From: Bacillota bacterium
Lineage (GTDB): Bacteria; Bacillota; Clostridia; Lachnospirales; Lachnospiraceae
Length of the DNA stretch: 64,000 nucleotides
Assembly: GCA_023437715.1 (NCBI GenBank)
Contig: JAEZFK010000060.1
Location: 34,924-98,923, forward strand
Direction: 5' to 3'
The position numbers and the translations under genes were made by a program. This document shows, piece after piece, positions 41,688 through 50,616 of the stretch. Each line of letters starts with the position of its first letter. Positions within the stretch are counted from its first letter, which is position 1. The notes beneath the pieces were generated by a model. The model saw only the letters and a program-made list of their open reading frames with translations, searched no databases and had not been told where the DNA came from.

Positions 41688-42108
41688 TGTATTAATTTGC
41701 ATACAATTTACACAACGCCGAGACCAAAAAGCTGCATTTCAAGGGCTGATTTAGAGATAAAAGTATAATTTTCATTAAGTATATGAGGGATTTTCACAAA
41801 AATGGGATTTTCTGCAGTCATACCGGCGCCATCGGATTGTTTCTGAAAAAACACACTTTCTTAACGTTCCCGGGGGTAAAATTTGCGGATTGTTAACATC
41901 TCCGGGGGAGAGGGGTATTTCCCCGGTTATATTGTTTTTTTGAATAATAAGTTCCGGGGAGAATCGGAAATCATGCAGGTCTTTCTTCCTTGAGGCAGAC
42001 GCTCTGGCGAAAACAACCCAACAGATATATTTTTATTGATTCATGTTCAAAGTACGCTTATAAATCCTGAAATCAGAAATGAATAATATAAGGAAAGTTC
42101 TCGTTTCT

Positions 42109-42234
42109 TCAGCCTTTTACTTTCAGGGATACAAGGCCGAGCTTCACAAATGCTTTCCACAGGCCATCCCGGTCCACATCATCCGTCACATAATCTGCAC
42201 CCATTACGGCAAGCTCGCCGGATTCCTGCAGATT
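42109..42234 (-). other. Open in-frame extension after the helicase stop codon
   Basis: After the TAA of the Lhr-like gene, 41 further sense codons follow in the same frame before TGA. The translation (for example GADYVTDDVDRDGLWKAFVK, ending LGLVSLKVKG) looks like real protein. The first ATG is at 42204 but has no well-placed ribosome binding site. It may be the 3' remnant of a lost gene. No family recognised. Confidence 0.35.
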
Positions 42235-45200
42235 TTACCGGTAGAGCACATAGTCCTGAAGCTCATGGATGAAGCCTGCGCTTCGAAGGCTCCCGGCCGC
42301 CTCTTCCGGGTATTCTTTCACCACGATGCGGTTCTGGGAGGCGAATATGCGGCGTCTGGCGTAATCCTCTGCAAACCCGCCCAATACCTCCTTAAGGCGC
42401 TCCTGTTCAAATACCCGTAAGCACCTGCCCTGACGTTCCAGGACGGCTGCCGGTATCCCGGCATAAAGCGCCACTGCCGTTCCTGCAACATTAAGAAAGC
42501 TTCTGCCCTCTTTATGTTTTATGCTCTTTCCCCAGGGCTGGGACGGATCAACTGCATTCAGCCAAAGGGTCTCTTCCCGGGGCTGCTCTAAGGCCGCCAT
42601 GGAGCCCGGGTAATCATTTTCCCGGACGAACTGGATGCCCGACATCCCCTCTATAAAGTAGCCGCGGCGCACCCTGCCGGTATATTCCCAGATGCGCAGA
42701 GTCTCCAGAGCCGTGCTCCAGGCCATATCCTGAATGGTTTCCCGGCATAAAATTACCGAGCGGTCAAAGCTGCGGTTAAGCAGCTCTTCCACTGTCAGGG
42801 CTTTCAAAGGCCGGACCACCTCCCACCGTCCGGTGGAAAGGCTTTTGGTACGGATATTTACCCGCTGACGAGCCGGGCTTTTTTGAATTCTTGCCCGGTT
42901 CAGCCATTGTCTGACAGGGGCAAAGCTGTCTGCAGTCACAAGGCCTTTTGAAGCAAGATTCAGAAGCGGGTCATAGGGGGAGCCCTCGGTCAGTCCCTCT
43001 AACCTTTGCATGAAGCTGGCCCCGTATTTTAGCAGTGCTTCATAAAGAATCTTTTCGCTTCCTTCCAGTCCGTCCCGTATTTCTGATAAATCCGCCTCCC
43101 AGTCAATATCTCCCGACCGGTGGAAGCAAAGCTCTGAACCGGGACCCAGCTGCCAGAATACAGCCCCGCCGGACAGCATGGCATCCATAAGCTCGGGCCG
43201 GTAATTGGCCACACGGGCGGACAAAATGATGTTTTCCCAGGCTTCCGCCGGATAAGGCAGGCCGTTTAGCAGGCCAATCGCCTCTTCCAGCTGATGGCTG
43301 GAAGGGGCTGCCGTCCGCATCCGGGAGGCAAGAAGGGCGGCATACCGCTCTGCAGGCTGGGTCGTCACCTGCCTGCGGCGGTTTTTGATGGTAGCTTCTC
43401 TCGCCCGGTCATAAAGCCTGGAATGGTAATAAACTCCGTCCTGCCGGACGGCATCGCCCTGTTCACAGAGCAGGGACAAAATCTCAAGGGCGGTCTCATC
43501 GGTCCATAAGTACCGCTCCGCCACCTGTTCCAATGACTTTGCACCCCGGTATCTTAATAACCTTTGGACAAGGCGTTTTCTTGGGCCTGATGCCGCTCCT
43601 TCCAGGGCGTCGGAATATTCTTTTTCATGTTCGGCGGCAATCCAAAGGCCTGGTTCAATATACCTGACGTGCCCGGAGGCGGCAAGGGATTCCAGCCACT
43701 GAACCGGTATATCAAGCTCTCCTGCTGCCAGATCTCCCTCGATCATCAGCAGAGAATGAAGCTGCTGTTCATTCTCCGGCAGCTTTGTCCTCCGGGCTGC
43801 CAGGTCCAGCTGTTCCGGGTCAGGGGGCACAAGGGACACCTGCTTTAAGGCTTCTGCCGCGGCATTTTGGATGTTCTCTGTTGTGGGCGCATAGTCATAC
43901 ATCATGGACGCTTCCGTCCGGTGGCGCAGAGGCAGGGACATGGGAGAAGCCGTATCCAGGTACATTTCCAAAAGCCGGATATTGCCGGACCGGATACCAT
44001 TTAAGACGTATTCCACTCCTTCCAGATCCCAATAGTCCTCCAGGCATTCCCTCATGGTTTCTCTGAGAATGGGATGAGCCTTCCGGTCCATCAGGGAGGA
44101 CAGCATCTCCGCACTTTTCATGCGCTGAATCCACAGAGGCTGGCGTTTATTTCCCCTGACTCCCATCATCAGGGCGCGGGCCGTATTATAGCGGAAATTC
44201 ATGTTATACAGGGGCGTGGCAGGAAGCAATGCCTCAAGGGTCTGCCTGGCAGTTGAAACCCGTATTTCCCTAAGCAGTCCTTCCGGCAGCGGTTTTCCGT
44301 CAAAGGGAAACAGAAGAAAGCCGTCGTCATCGGCCACGGAGTTAACCGCCGTATCCCTATGAAGCTTTGCCGCTTCCCTCACCAGAAGGGACAGGGGTTC
44401 ATTTACGGAACGGCCGAATACGGAGTGTACCATCATCTGATGGTTGCTGTTTTCATCCATGAAATGTTCCACAATCACGGTCCTGTCATCGGGCAGAGTT
44501 CCGGTGCTCTTTTGCTGACGCTTTAAGAAATCCAGAGCGCCCCGGGCAGCCGGGTCATCAAGGCCCATAGCCTTCAGCTCCTTCCACATGGAATCCGTTT
44601 CAGCCGCCCGGTTAAGCCTGCCGAATATCTCCCCGAAAGCGATTCCGGTACGCAGCCTTCTGCCCTTGATATCGCCGTGCCAGAAAGGCGGCCTGGCGCC
44701 TGCCGTACCGGCCTGGGTGACGACAACCGTATCCTTCAATATGCTGATGATCTTCCAGGCAAAGGTTCCAAGCAAAAAACGGTCTCCGATTCTGGATTCA
44801 AAGACAAATTCTTCATCCAGCTCTCCGAGTCTGACGCCGTTTTCTGTTTTAACCATATACAGGCCTCTGTCCGGAATTGTCCCTCCCGCGCTGACTGCCA
44901 GCATGCGGCTGTATGCGTCGCCTTTTACTGTCTGATGAATTCGGTCATAAATAATTCTGGGCCGTACGGGAATGTCCCTTTCATGCTCGAAATCCCCTGC
45001 CAGCATGCAGAGAATTTCCTGTACATCCTCTGCCGTCACGTTTCGGAAAGGATAGGCTCCGGGAAGGAGCTCCATGACCTCCCGGACCTCATATTCTCCG
45101 CCGCAGGCCATGGAGACCAGGTGCTGGGCAAGAATATCAAAGCACAGGTCCGGAGGATTGGAATGCTCAATTCCGCCTTTCCTGGCAACCTCTGAGGTCA

Positions 45201-46362
45201 GCCCGCAGTACAGCGCCTCTACGGTTTCTCTGGGAAACATGTACATGATGCTGGTTCGGTTTGGGTTGTGTCCGGCCCGGCCCAGCCGCTGCATGGTGCT
45301 GGAAATGGAACGGGGGCAGCCTACCTGGAATACCTGATCAATATCCCCTACGTCGATTCCCAGCTCCATGGAGGAGGTGGCGCATAAAAGCCTTAAATTC
45401 CCGCTGCGGAGATCCTGCTCCACCTCAAAGCGCTGTTCCTTTGACAGGCTGCCGTGATGAGTCCTTGCAAACCCGTCCCCGCCTAACTGGTTTATATAGT
45501 AGGCCAGCTTTTCCGCATAGGCCCGCCCTTCCACAAAGGCGATGGCGCTGCCCTTTCCGCTGCAATAAGAATATACGATTCCGGCAAGCTCCTGCCATAT
45601 GGGGTCCTTTCGCACGGCCTTAAAATCAGACAGGGGACTGGTCACTGAAATCTGAATCTCTTTGTGCATGCCGGGAGCAATGACTGCAACAGGGGCCGGA
45701 GACAGATACCGGGCGGCAATGTCTAAGGGTTCGATAGTGGCCGACAGCCCGATACGCTGAAGAGGCCGCCCGCACAGCTTGTCCAGCCTTGCGACGGAAA
45801 GCATCAGATGAGCCCCTCTCTTGGAATCAATCATGGCGTGAAGCTCGTCGATGATAATTGCCCCGGCGGTTTTTAAAATTTTTCGTCCGGACTGGCTGGT
45901 CAGCATGAGATAAAGGGACTCCGGAGTTGTGATCAGAATATGGGGAGGCTTTTTAATCATCCTGTTCCGCTCTTTCTGGCTGGTATCGCCGGTGCGGATG
46001 GCGATTTGAAGCTCAAGGCCACCAATTGAAGCACCCGTTTTCCGTTTCTCTTCCAGAATCCCCTCAAGCGGACGGTTTAGGTTCTCACGTATATCCCCTG
46101 CAAGGGATTTTAAAGGAGAAATATAGATCAGCCGCAGCTCCTGTTTTAAAGCGCCGCTTACAGCTTCTTCCAGAAGCCGGTCGATGAATATTAAAAACGC
46201 GGTGAGTGTCTTTCCTGTACCGGTGGGCGCAGAAACCAGGGTGTGACGGCCTGCGGCAATCTCCGGCCAGGCCTGCCTCTGGACCTCTGTGGGCAAACCA
46301 AGGGCATTGGTAAACCACTGTTCTGTTGATTTATGAAATATCTCCAGTGAATGATCGGACAT
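42235..46362 (-). CDS. Lhr-type large DEAD/DEAH-box helicase
   Basis: 1375 aa from ATG 46362 (AAGGAG before it). Motif I SAPTGTGKTL, motif II IIDELH, motif III GLSATI, and the second RecA domain with ATSSMELGIDVGDIDQVFQVGCP and QRLGRAGH. The long C-terminal part has the winged-helix and Lhr-core domains. It ends DYVLYR, as many homologues do. Lhr proteins act in DNA repair as 3'-5' translocases. It is divergent from the DUF1801 gene; no partner nuclease is adjacent. Confidence 0.93.
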   Translation of the reverse strand: MSDHSLEIFHKSTEQWFTNALGLPTEVQRQAWPEIAAGRHTLVSAPTGTGKTLTAFLIFIDRLLEEAVSGALKQELRLIYISPLKSLAGDIRENLNRPLEGILEEKRKTGASIGGLELQIAIRTGDTSQKERNRMIKKPPHILITTPESLYLMLTSQSGRKILKTAGAIIIDELHAMIDSKRGAHLMLSVARLDKLCGRPLQRIGLSATIEPLDIAARYLSPAPVAVIAPGMHKEIQISVTSPLSDFKAVRKDPIWQELAGIVYSYCSGKGSAIAFVEGRAYAEKLAYYINQLGGDGFARTHHGSLSKEQRFEVEQDLRSGNLRLLCATSSMELGIDVGDIDQVFQVGCPRSISSTMQRLGRAGHNPNRTSIMYMFPRETVEALYCGLTSEVARKGGIEHSNPPDLCFDILAQHLVSMACGGEYEVREVMELLPGAYPFRNVTAEDVQEILCMLAGDFEHERDIPVRPRIIYDRIHQTVKGDAYSRMLAVSAGGTIPDRGLYMVKTENGVRLGELDEEFVFESRIGDRFLLGTFAWKIISILKDTVVVTQAGTAGARPPFWHGDIKGRRLRTGIAFGEIFGRLNRAAETDSMWKELKAMGLDDPAARGALDFLKRQQKSTGTLPDDRTVIVEHFMDENSNHQMMVHSVFGRSVNEPLSLLVREAAKLHRDTAVNSVADDDGFLLFPFDGKPLPEGLLREIRVSTARQTLEALLPATPLYNMNFRYNTARALMMGVRGNKRQPLWIQRMKSAEMLSSLMDRKAHPILRETMRECLEDYWDLEGVEYVLNGIRSGNIRLLEMYLDTASPMSLPLRHRTEASMMYDYAPTTENIQNAAAEALKQVSLVPPDPEQLDLAARRTKLPENEQQLHSLLMIEGDLAAGELDIPVQWLESLAASGHVRYIEPGLWIAAEHEKEYSDALEGAASGPRKRLVQRLLRYRGAKSLEQVAERYLWTDETALEILSLLCEQGDAVRQDGVYYHSRLYDRAREATIKNRRRQVTTQPAERYAALLASRMRTAAPSSHQLEEAIGLLNGLPYPAEAWENIILSARVANYRPELMDAMLSGGAVFWQLGPGSELCFHRSGDIDWEADLSEIRDGLEGSEKILYEALLKYGASFMQRLEGLTEGSPYDPLLNLASKGLVTADSFAPVRQWLNRARIQKSPARQRVNIRTKSLSTGRWEVVRPLKALTVEELLNRSFDRSVILCRETIQDMAWSTALETLRIWEYTGRVRRGYFIEGMSGIQFVRENDYPGSMAALEQPREETLWLNAVDPSQPWGKSIKHKEGRSFLNVAGTAVALYAGIPAAVLERQGRCLRVFEQERLKEVLGGFAEDYARRRIFASQNRIVVKEYPEEAAGSLRSAGFIHELQDYVLYR

Positions 46363-46523
46363 GGCATCTCCTTGCAATCCATTTTATAAACAAATCATAT
46401 ATCATTTTTCCAGAATTTAAAAGGGCATTTCACCTTTTTGCTGATGAAACGCCGTTTTTGTGGTACACTGAAAAAAGGGATTTGCCCTTTAGGAAAATGG
46501 AAAAGAAAAAAAGGAGGTACTTT

Positions 46524-47141
46524 ATGACACAGGAACTGCCTGCCACCATTGAGGAATATATTGCACGATGCAAGCCTGAAATCCAGCCTGTTTTACAGGA
46601 GCTGCGCCGAACGATCAGAGAGGCCGCACCGGTAGCAGAGGAAAAGATCAGCTGGGGAATGGCAACCTTTGCCTATTACGGTAATCTGGTGCACTTTTCA
46701 GCCGAAAAGAACCACATTGGCTTTCATCCGGGATCAAGCGGTGTTGAAGCCTTTCAGGAGGATCTGACAGGCTATAGCTGCTCTAAGGGCACCATCCGGC
46801 TTCCTTACCAGGAACCGCTTCCCCTTGATCTCATAGACAGGATTGTCCGGTTCCGGGTAAAGGAACAGGAAGCCCTGGCAAAAGCGAAAAAAGAGGGGCT
46901 GAAAGCAGAAAAAACCTTACGTCCCCGTTATCCCATGCCTGAAGATGTGGCGGCGGCCCTTAACCAGGAAAATCTGACCGGACCCTACGAGGCCCGCCCT
47001 CCATACCAGCAGAATGATTATATCGGCTGGATCACGCGGGCCAAGCGGCCGGAAACCCGTGAAAAGAGAATAAACCAGATGCTTGATGAGCTTCGTTCCG
47101 GGGACGCCTATATGGGCATGGCTTACAACGCCCAAAGGTGA
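46524..47141 (+). CDS. DUF1801 / YdeI-like protein
   Basis: 205 aa from ATG 46524 (AAGGAGG 6 nt before); the longer open frame to 46326 overlaps the helicase and is not used. Residues 1-115 are DUF1801 (TIEEYIARCKPEIQPVLQELRRTIREAAP, ISWGMATFAYYGNLVHFSAEKNHIGFHPG). The C-terminal part (YPMPEDVAAALNQENL, AKRPETREKRINQMLDELRSG) is the YdeI/OmpD-associated tail. Function unknown. It ends back to back with alaA. Confidence 0.9.
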   Translation: MTQELPATIEEYIARCKPEIQPVLQELRRTIREAAPVAEEKISWGMATFAYYGNLVHFSAEKNHIGFHPGSSGVEAFQEDLTGYSCSKGTIRLPYQEPLPLDLIDRIVRFRVKEQEALAKAKKEGLKAEKTLRPRYPMPEDVAAALNQENLTGPYEARPPYQQNDYIGWITRAKRPETREKRINQMLDELRSGDAYMGMAYNAQR

Positions 47142-48359
47142 TTATTTCTGCCTGTAATAGGACATGAAATCCGCCAGCTTGCCGCAGGCAGTTTTTAGCT
47201 GTTCCAGCTCCGGCAGATAAACAACCCGGAAATGATCCGGCTTTTCCCAGTGAAAGCCTCCGCCGTGTGTCAGGAGAATTTTCTTATCCGTTAAAAAGTC
47301 CAGAACAAACTTTTCATCGTCAGATATATGGAATTTATTGATGTCCATTTTAGGGAACACATAAAAGGCTGCCTTGGGCTTTGTAGCGGAAATTCCCGGG
47401 ATTTCATTTAAGGCACTGTAAATATATTCCCGCTGCTCGTAGATCCGTCCGCCGGGCAGCAAGAGCTCCTTTGTTTCCTCTTCCATTTCAAGGGCCATGT
47501 CGATGAGGGACTGGGCCGGAACATTGGAGCAGAGCCTCATGGAGGACAGCAGATTGATTCCCTCCACATAGCCCTTGGCAAAGGATTTATCCCCGCAAAG
47601 GCTCATCCAGCCGCAGCGGTATCCTGCAATTAAATGGGATTTTGACAGGCCGTTGTATGTAATGGTTAAAAGATCCGGCGCAAGGGAAGCGATTGACACG
47701 TGCTCCAGGCCGTCAAAGACCAGTCTGTCATAAATTTCATCGGCAAAGAGGATCAATCCGTGCCTGCGGGCAAGGGCTACGATTTCCTCCAATATCTCTT
47801 TCGGATACAGGGTGCCTGTAGGATTGTTGGGATTGATGATGACGATTCCTTTTGTCCTGCCCGTTATTTTGCTCTTTATATCCTGAATATCAGGATACCA
47901 GTCCGCGCTTTCGTCGCATACATAATGGACGGCTGTGCCTCCCGAAAGGGTCACGGAAGCGGTCCACAAGGGATAATCCGGGGAGGGAACCAGAATTTCA
48001 TCCCCATAATTCAAAAGCCCCTGCATGGACATGGTGATAAGCTCGCTTACGCCGTTTCCTGTGTACACATCGTCCTCTGTCACATTCTGTATCCCTTTTT
48101 TCCTGCAGTATTTTACAATGGCCTTTCTTGCGGAAAGCAGACCCTTAGAATCTGAATAGCCCTCTGTATGGGATAGGTTTTCATTCATCCGCTGAAGCAG
48201 GGCTTCCGGAGCCCGGAAGCCAAATGGCGCGGGATTGCCGATATTCAGCTTAAGGATATCAATCCCCCGGCTGATCATACGGTTTGCCTCATCCATGACC
48301 GGTCCCCGGATATCATAGCATACATTGTCCAGCCTGCTTGATTTTTCATAATTTTTCAT
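47142..48359 (-). CDS. alaA: Alanine-forming aminotransferase (AlaA-type, glutamate-pyruvate)
   Basis: 405 aa, the same length as E. coli AlaA and closely similar in remembered blocks: SSRLDNVCYDIRGPVMDEA, LNIGNPAPFGFRAPEALL, GNGVSELI, PDYPLWTASVTLSGG, VIINPNNPTGTLY, FADEIYDRL and YNGLSKSHLIAGYRCGWM (PLP-Lys in NGLSK). It transfers an amino group from glutamate to pyruvate to make alanine. AGAGGG precedes ATG. A T-box leader precedes the gene, fitting control by uncharged tRNA. Confidence 0.93.
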   Translation of the reverse strand: MKNYEKSSRLDNVCYDIRGPVMDEANRMISRGIDILKLNIGNPAPFGFRAPEALLQRMNENLSHTEGYSDSKGLLSARKAIVKYCRKKGIQNVTEDDVYTGNGVSELITMSMQGLLNYGDEILVPSPDYPLWTASVTLSGGTAVHYVCDESADWYPDIQDIKSKITGRTKGIVIINPNNPTGTLYPKEILEEIVALARRHGLILFADEIYDRLVFDGLEHVSIASLAPDLLTITYNGLSKSHLIAGYRCGWMSLCGDKSFAKGYVEGINLLSSMRLCSNVPAQSLIDMALEMEEETKELLLPGGRIYEQREYIYSALNEIPGISATKPKAAFYVFPKMDINKFHISDDEKFVLDFLTDKKILLTHGGGFHWEKPDHFRVVYLPELEQLKTACGKLADFMSYYRQK

Positions 48360-48402
48360 AATTATTTACCCTCTTTTCAAATGATTTAATAAGTGAAAGT
48401 AA

Positions 48403-48655
48403 TAAAAAAAGCCCTAAACGTCGAAACGTTTAGGGCGAATATACAATCCGTGTTACCACCTAAATTCAGAGAAAATCTCTGCACTCTCATACGATACCAG
48501 CATATCGTGTCCCTGTAACGCGGGAATACGTTGAAGCCTACTAGGGTCCTGCCCGTTGGGTTCAAAGCTCCGAGACTGCTTCGATATACTAAAATGAAGA
48601 TTCACACCAGCCATCTTCTCTCTGAAATTTATTGTATATTTACTATTTCTCTTCA
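48403..48655 (-). promoter_or_regulatory. T-box leader of alaA (candidate alanine specifier)
   Basis: The T-box sequence AGGTGGTAACACGG lies at 48448-48461 (minus strand). It precedes a perfect intrinsic terminator GCCCTAAACG / CGTTTAGGGC with T7 (48404-48436). Upstream are a stem III-like hairpin ACGATA/TATCGT and a stem I region starting AGAGAGAAGATGGCTGGTGTGAA. A GCT triplet at 48566-48568, followed by TTGAAC, is a plausible Ala specifier. The specifier assignment is tentative; the T-box itself is clear. Confidence 0.88.
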
Positions 48656-48678
48656 TTGCCTTTTCACTATTTCTGGAA

Positions 48679-48707
48679 ATGATATCACAGACAAGGGTTG
48701 TTGTCAA
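48679..48707 (-). promoter_or_regulatory. Promoter of the alaA T-box transcript
   Basis: TTGACA (48702-48707) and TATCAT (48679-48684) with a 17-bp spacer, on the minus strand. The -35 box touches the stop codon of the 77-aa gene upstream. Confidence 0.7.
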
Positions 48708-48941
48708 TTAAAATTTGAGCTCTGTACAGATTTTTATTTTTATCGGCTTTTCCGGTTCTAGGCATGGGAAATCACCGGAAACATCAGGTTTTCCGAATAA
48801 AAGGGGATCTGATAAGCCGAATGTTTTGTCGGCCAGCCGGTTAAAGCTGTCAAACAGTCTCTCGCTGGTTTCGATTTTATTTGAAAAGGTATATCTGGTT
48901 CCCTGTATTTCTGTTTCAAAGGTGTTTTCCAATGCTTTCAC
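48708..48941 (-). CDS. Small hypothetical protein (77 aa)
   Basis: Starts at GTG 48941 with AGAAGGAG 8 nt before it, an excellent site that argues for a real gene. The protein has no membrane segment or Cys motif; it begins VKALENTFETEIQGTRYTFS and contains a single Cys near the end (FPCLEPEKP). I do not recognise it. It follows msrAB by 51 nt on the same strand and ends in the alaA promoter. Confidence 0.6.
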   Translation of the reverse strand: MKALENTFETEIQGTRYTFSNKIETSERLFDSFNRLADKTFGLSDPLLFGKPDVSGDFPCLEPEKPIKIKICTELKF

Positions 48942-48992
48942 GCCCTTATCTCCTTCTGGCTTTTGTACACCGGAGCATGTCCCTGCTGCCGG

Positions 48993-49943
48993 TCACAGCA
49001 GCTTTAAATACTCCCCATACCCTTCCTGTTCCATCTTCTCCTTCGGTATAAACCTTAAGGAGGCGCTGTTAATGCAGTACCGCAGTCCTCCTAAATCAGC
49101 CGGGCCATCCTCAAACACATGTCCCAGATGAGCGTCGCCGTTTTTGCTTCTCACCTCTGTGCGAATCCTGCCAAAGCTTCTGTCTTCAACATTTTTAATC
49201 AGACTGGAGTCAATTGGTCTGGAAAAGCTGGGCCAGCCGCAGCCGGACTCAAATTTATCATCCGACAGAAACAGGGGCTCGCCTGTGGTGATATCTACAT
49301 AAATCCCTTCTTCGAATTTATCAAAATATTCATTTTGAAACGGAGGCTCTGTTGCGCTGTTCTGTGTTACTTCAAACTGCATTTCCGTTAAATCCCTTTT
49401 CAGCTCTTCCATAGGTTTCTTCACAAATTTTTTGCTCGCATCCGACGCTTTTTTCGCCTTTTCAAATTTGTCGGCTCCGATATGGCAATAGCCGTCGGGA
49501 TTCTTGTCCAAATATTTTTGATGGTACTCTTCCGCCTTATAGTAATTGATAAGGGGCTTTACCTCAATAGCGATCTTTTCCTTGTACTTTTTCTGCAGTT
49601 CACTTATGGAATCCTCAATCAAGGGTTCATCCTTTTCATCCGTAAAATAAATTCCGGTCCTGTACTGGGAGCCCACATCGCCGCCCTGGCGGTTGACGCT
49701 CACCGGATTGATGACATCGTAATAAAGCTGCAGAATATAGGGCAAGCCGATGACGGAATCATCATATTCCACCTTGACGGTTTCCGCATGGCCTGTATTA
49801 TTGTAACACACCTCTTTGTAGGTCGGATTTTCCGTATTGCCGTTGGCATACCCCACCTCTGTGGACAAAATGCCGGGAATGTTGCCTAAATACTTTTCTG
49901 TACCCCAGAAGCAGCCGCCTGCCAGATAAATCTCTTTTTTCAT
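48993..49943 (-). CDS. msrAB: Peptide methionine sulfoxide reductase MsrA-MsrB fusion
   Basis: 316 aa from ATG 49943. The MsrA half has the catalytic LAGGCFWGTEKYL and YYKAEEYHQKYL; the MsrB half (about 170-316) has ESGCGWPSFSRPI, RTEVRSKNGDAHLGHVFEDGP and the catalytic RYCINSASLRF. MsrB zinc-site CxxC pairs are absent. It repairs both diastereomers of oxidised methionine. The lack of a signal peptide places it in the cytoplasm. Confidence 0.96.
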   Translation of the reverse strand: MKKEIYLAGGCFWGTEKYLGNIPGILSTEVGYANGNTENPTYKEVCYNNTGHAETVKVEYDDSVIGLPYILQLYYDVINPVSVNRQGGDVGSQYRTGIYFTDEKDEPLIEDSISELQKKYKEKIAIEVKPLINYYKAEEYHQKYLDKNPDGYCHIGADKFEKAKKASDASKKFVKKPMEELKRDLTEMQFEVTQNSATEPPFQNEYFDKFEEGIYVDITTGEPLFLSDDKFESGCGWPSFSRPIDSSLIKNVEDRSFGRIRTEVRSKNGDAHLGHVFEDGPADLGGLRYCINSASLRFIPKEKMEQEGYGEYLKLL

Positions 49944-49957
49944 AAAAATCACCTCTC

Positions 49958-50602
49958 TTAAAAATCTCCATCATTTAGAATGGGTTTACGGGTTATAATG
50001 CCATACTCATCGATTAAGTCTACTGCTGATTTTGCCATTTGTGCGGTCATGCCCCAGATAATAATGTCCTCATACTGGTAAAACAGGATGTCATGGGTGC
50101 CTTTTGCCCATGGATATTTTACCCCTCCCGGAATCCATTCATAAGGAAAATCTTCGGGTGGCTCATTGACCAGCTTACTTTCAAATCTTTCCGGCTGCTG
50201 GCTGCGGAAAAAATCTATGGGAACCGTTATGATCTCCTCCACTTCATCCGTGCTGAAAGTATTCTCATAATCTCTTATTACGGCGATAAAGGGATGGACC
50301 ATTAAATTAAAAGGAGAAATGTAAATGTCGCCTGGACCGATCACTTGGATCTTATTTTTAGAGATCAGCAGCTCCTCCTCTGTTTCACGCACGGCGCACT
50401 CCTGCAGGGTTTCATTCTCTTCAAGCTTCCCTCCGGGAAAACAGATTTCTCCCGGCTGACGTTTTAATTTATTAGACCGCTTTTCAAATATCAAATGCGT
50501 AACACCTGAAATATTGATCAGAGGAATCAATACGGCGTATTGTCTGAATTTTTCTTCTCCGATCATCCCGGGCCGGCGGGTTGAAAAATCTTCACGTTTC
50601 AT
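49958..50602 (-). CDS. Nudix hydrolase (CoA pyrophosphatase-like)
   Basis: 214 aa. Nudix box GGKLEENETLQECAVRETEEELLI, preceded by the UPF0035-type KRSNKLKRQPGEICFPGG that marks the NudL/CoA-pyrophosphatase group. The Gly near the end of the box is replaced by Leu (EELLI), a tolerated change. Substrates are probably CoA or nucleoside diphosphate derivatives. AGGGG precedes ATG; 14 nt separate it from the msrAB start. Confidence 0.88.
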   Translation of the reverse strand: MKREDFSTRRPGMIGEEKFRQYAVLIPLINISGVTHLIFEKRSNKLKRQPGEICFPGGKLEENETLQECAVRETEEELLISKNKIQVIGPGDIYISPFNLMVHPFIAVIRDYENTFSTDEVEEIITVPIDFFRSQQPERFESKLVNEPPEDFPYEWIPGGVKYPWAKGTHDILFYQYEDIIIWGMTAQMAKSAVDLIDEYGIITRKPILNDGDF

Positions 50603-50616
50603 GATGACTGTCCCCT

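Larger units (their letters stand above)
41536..42108. other. ech leader and non-coding region
   Basis: Holds the ech promoter (41660-41687), the inverted repeats of its leader, and about 400 bp farther upstream with four CCGGGG-type words between 41868 and 41970; one group (CCGGGG...CCCCGG followed by T7 on the plus strand) could be a terminator. No gene recognised. Confidence 0.55.
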
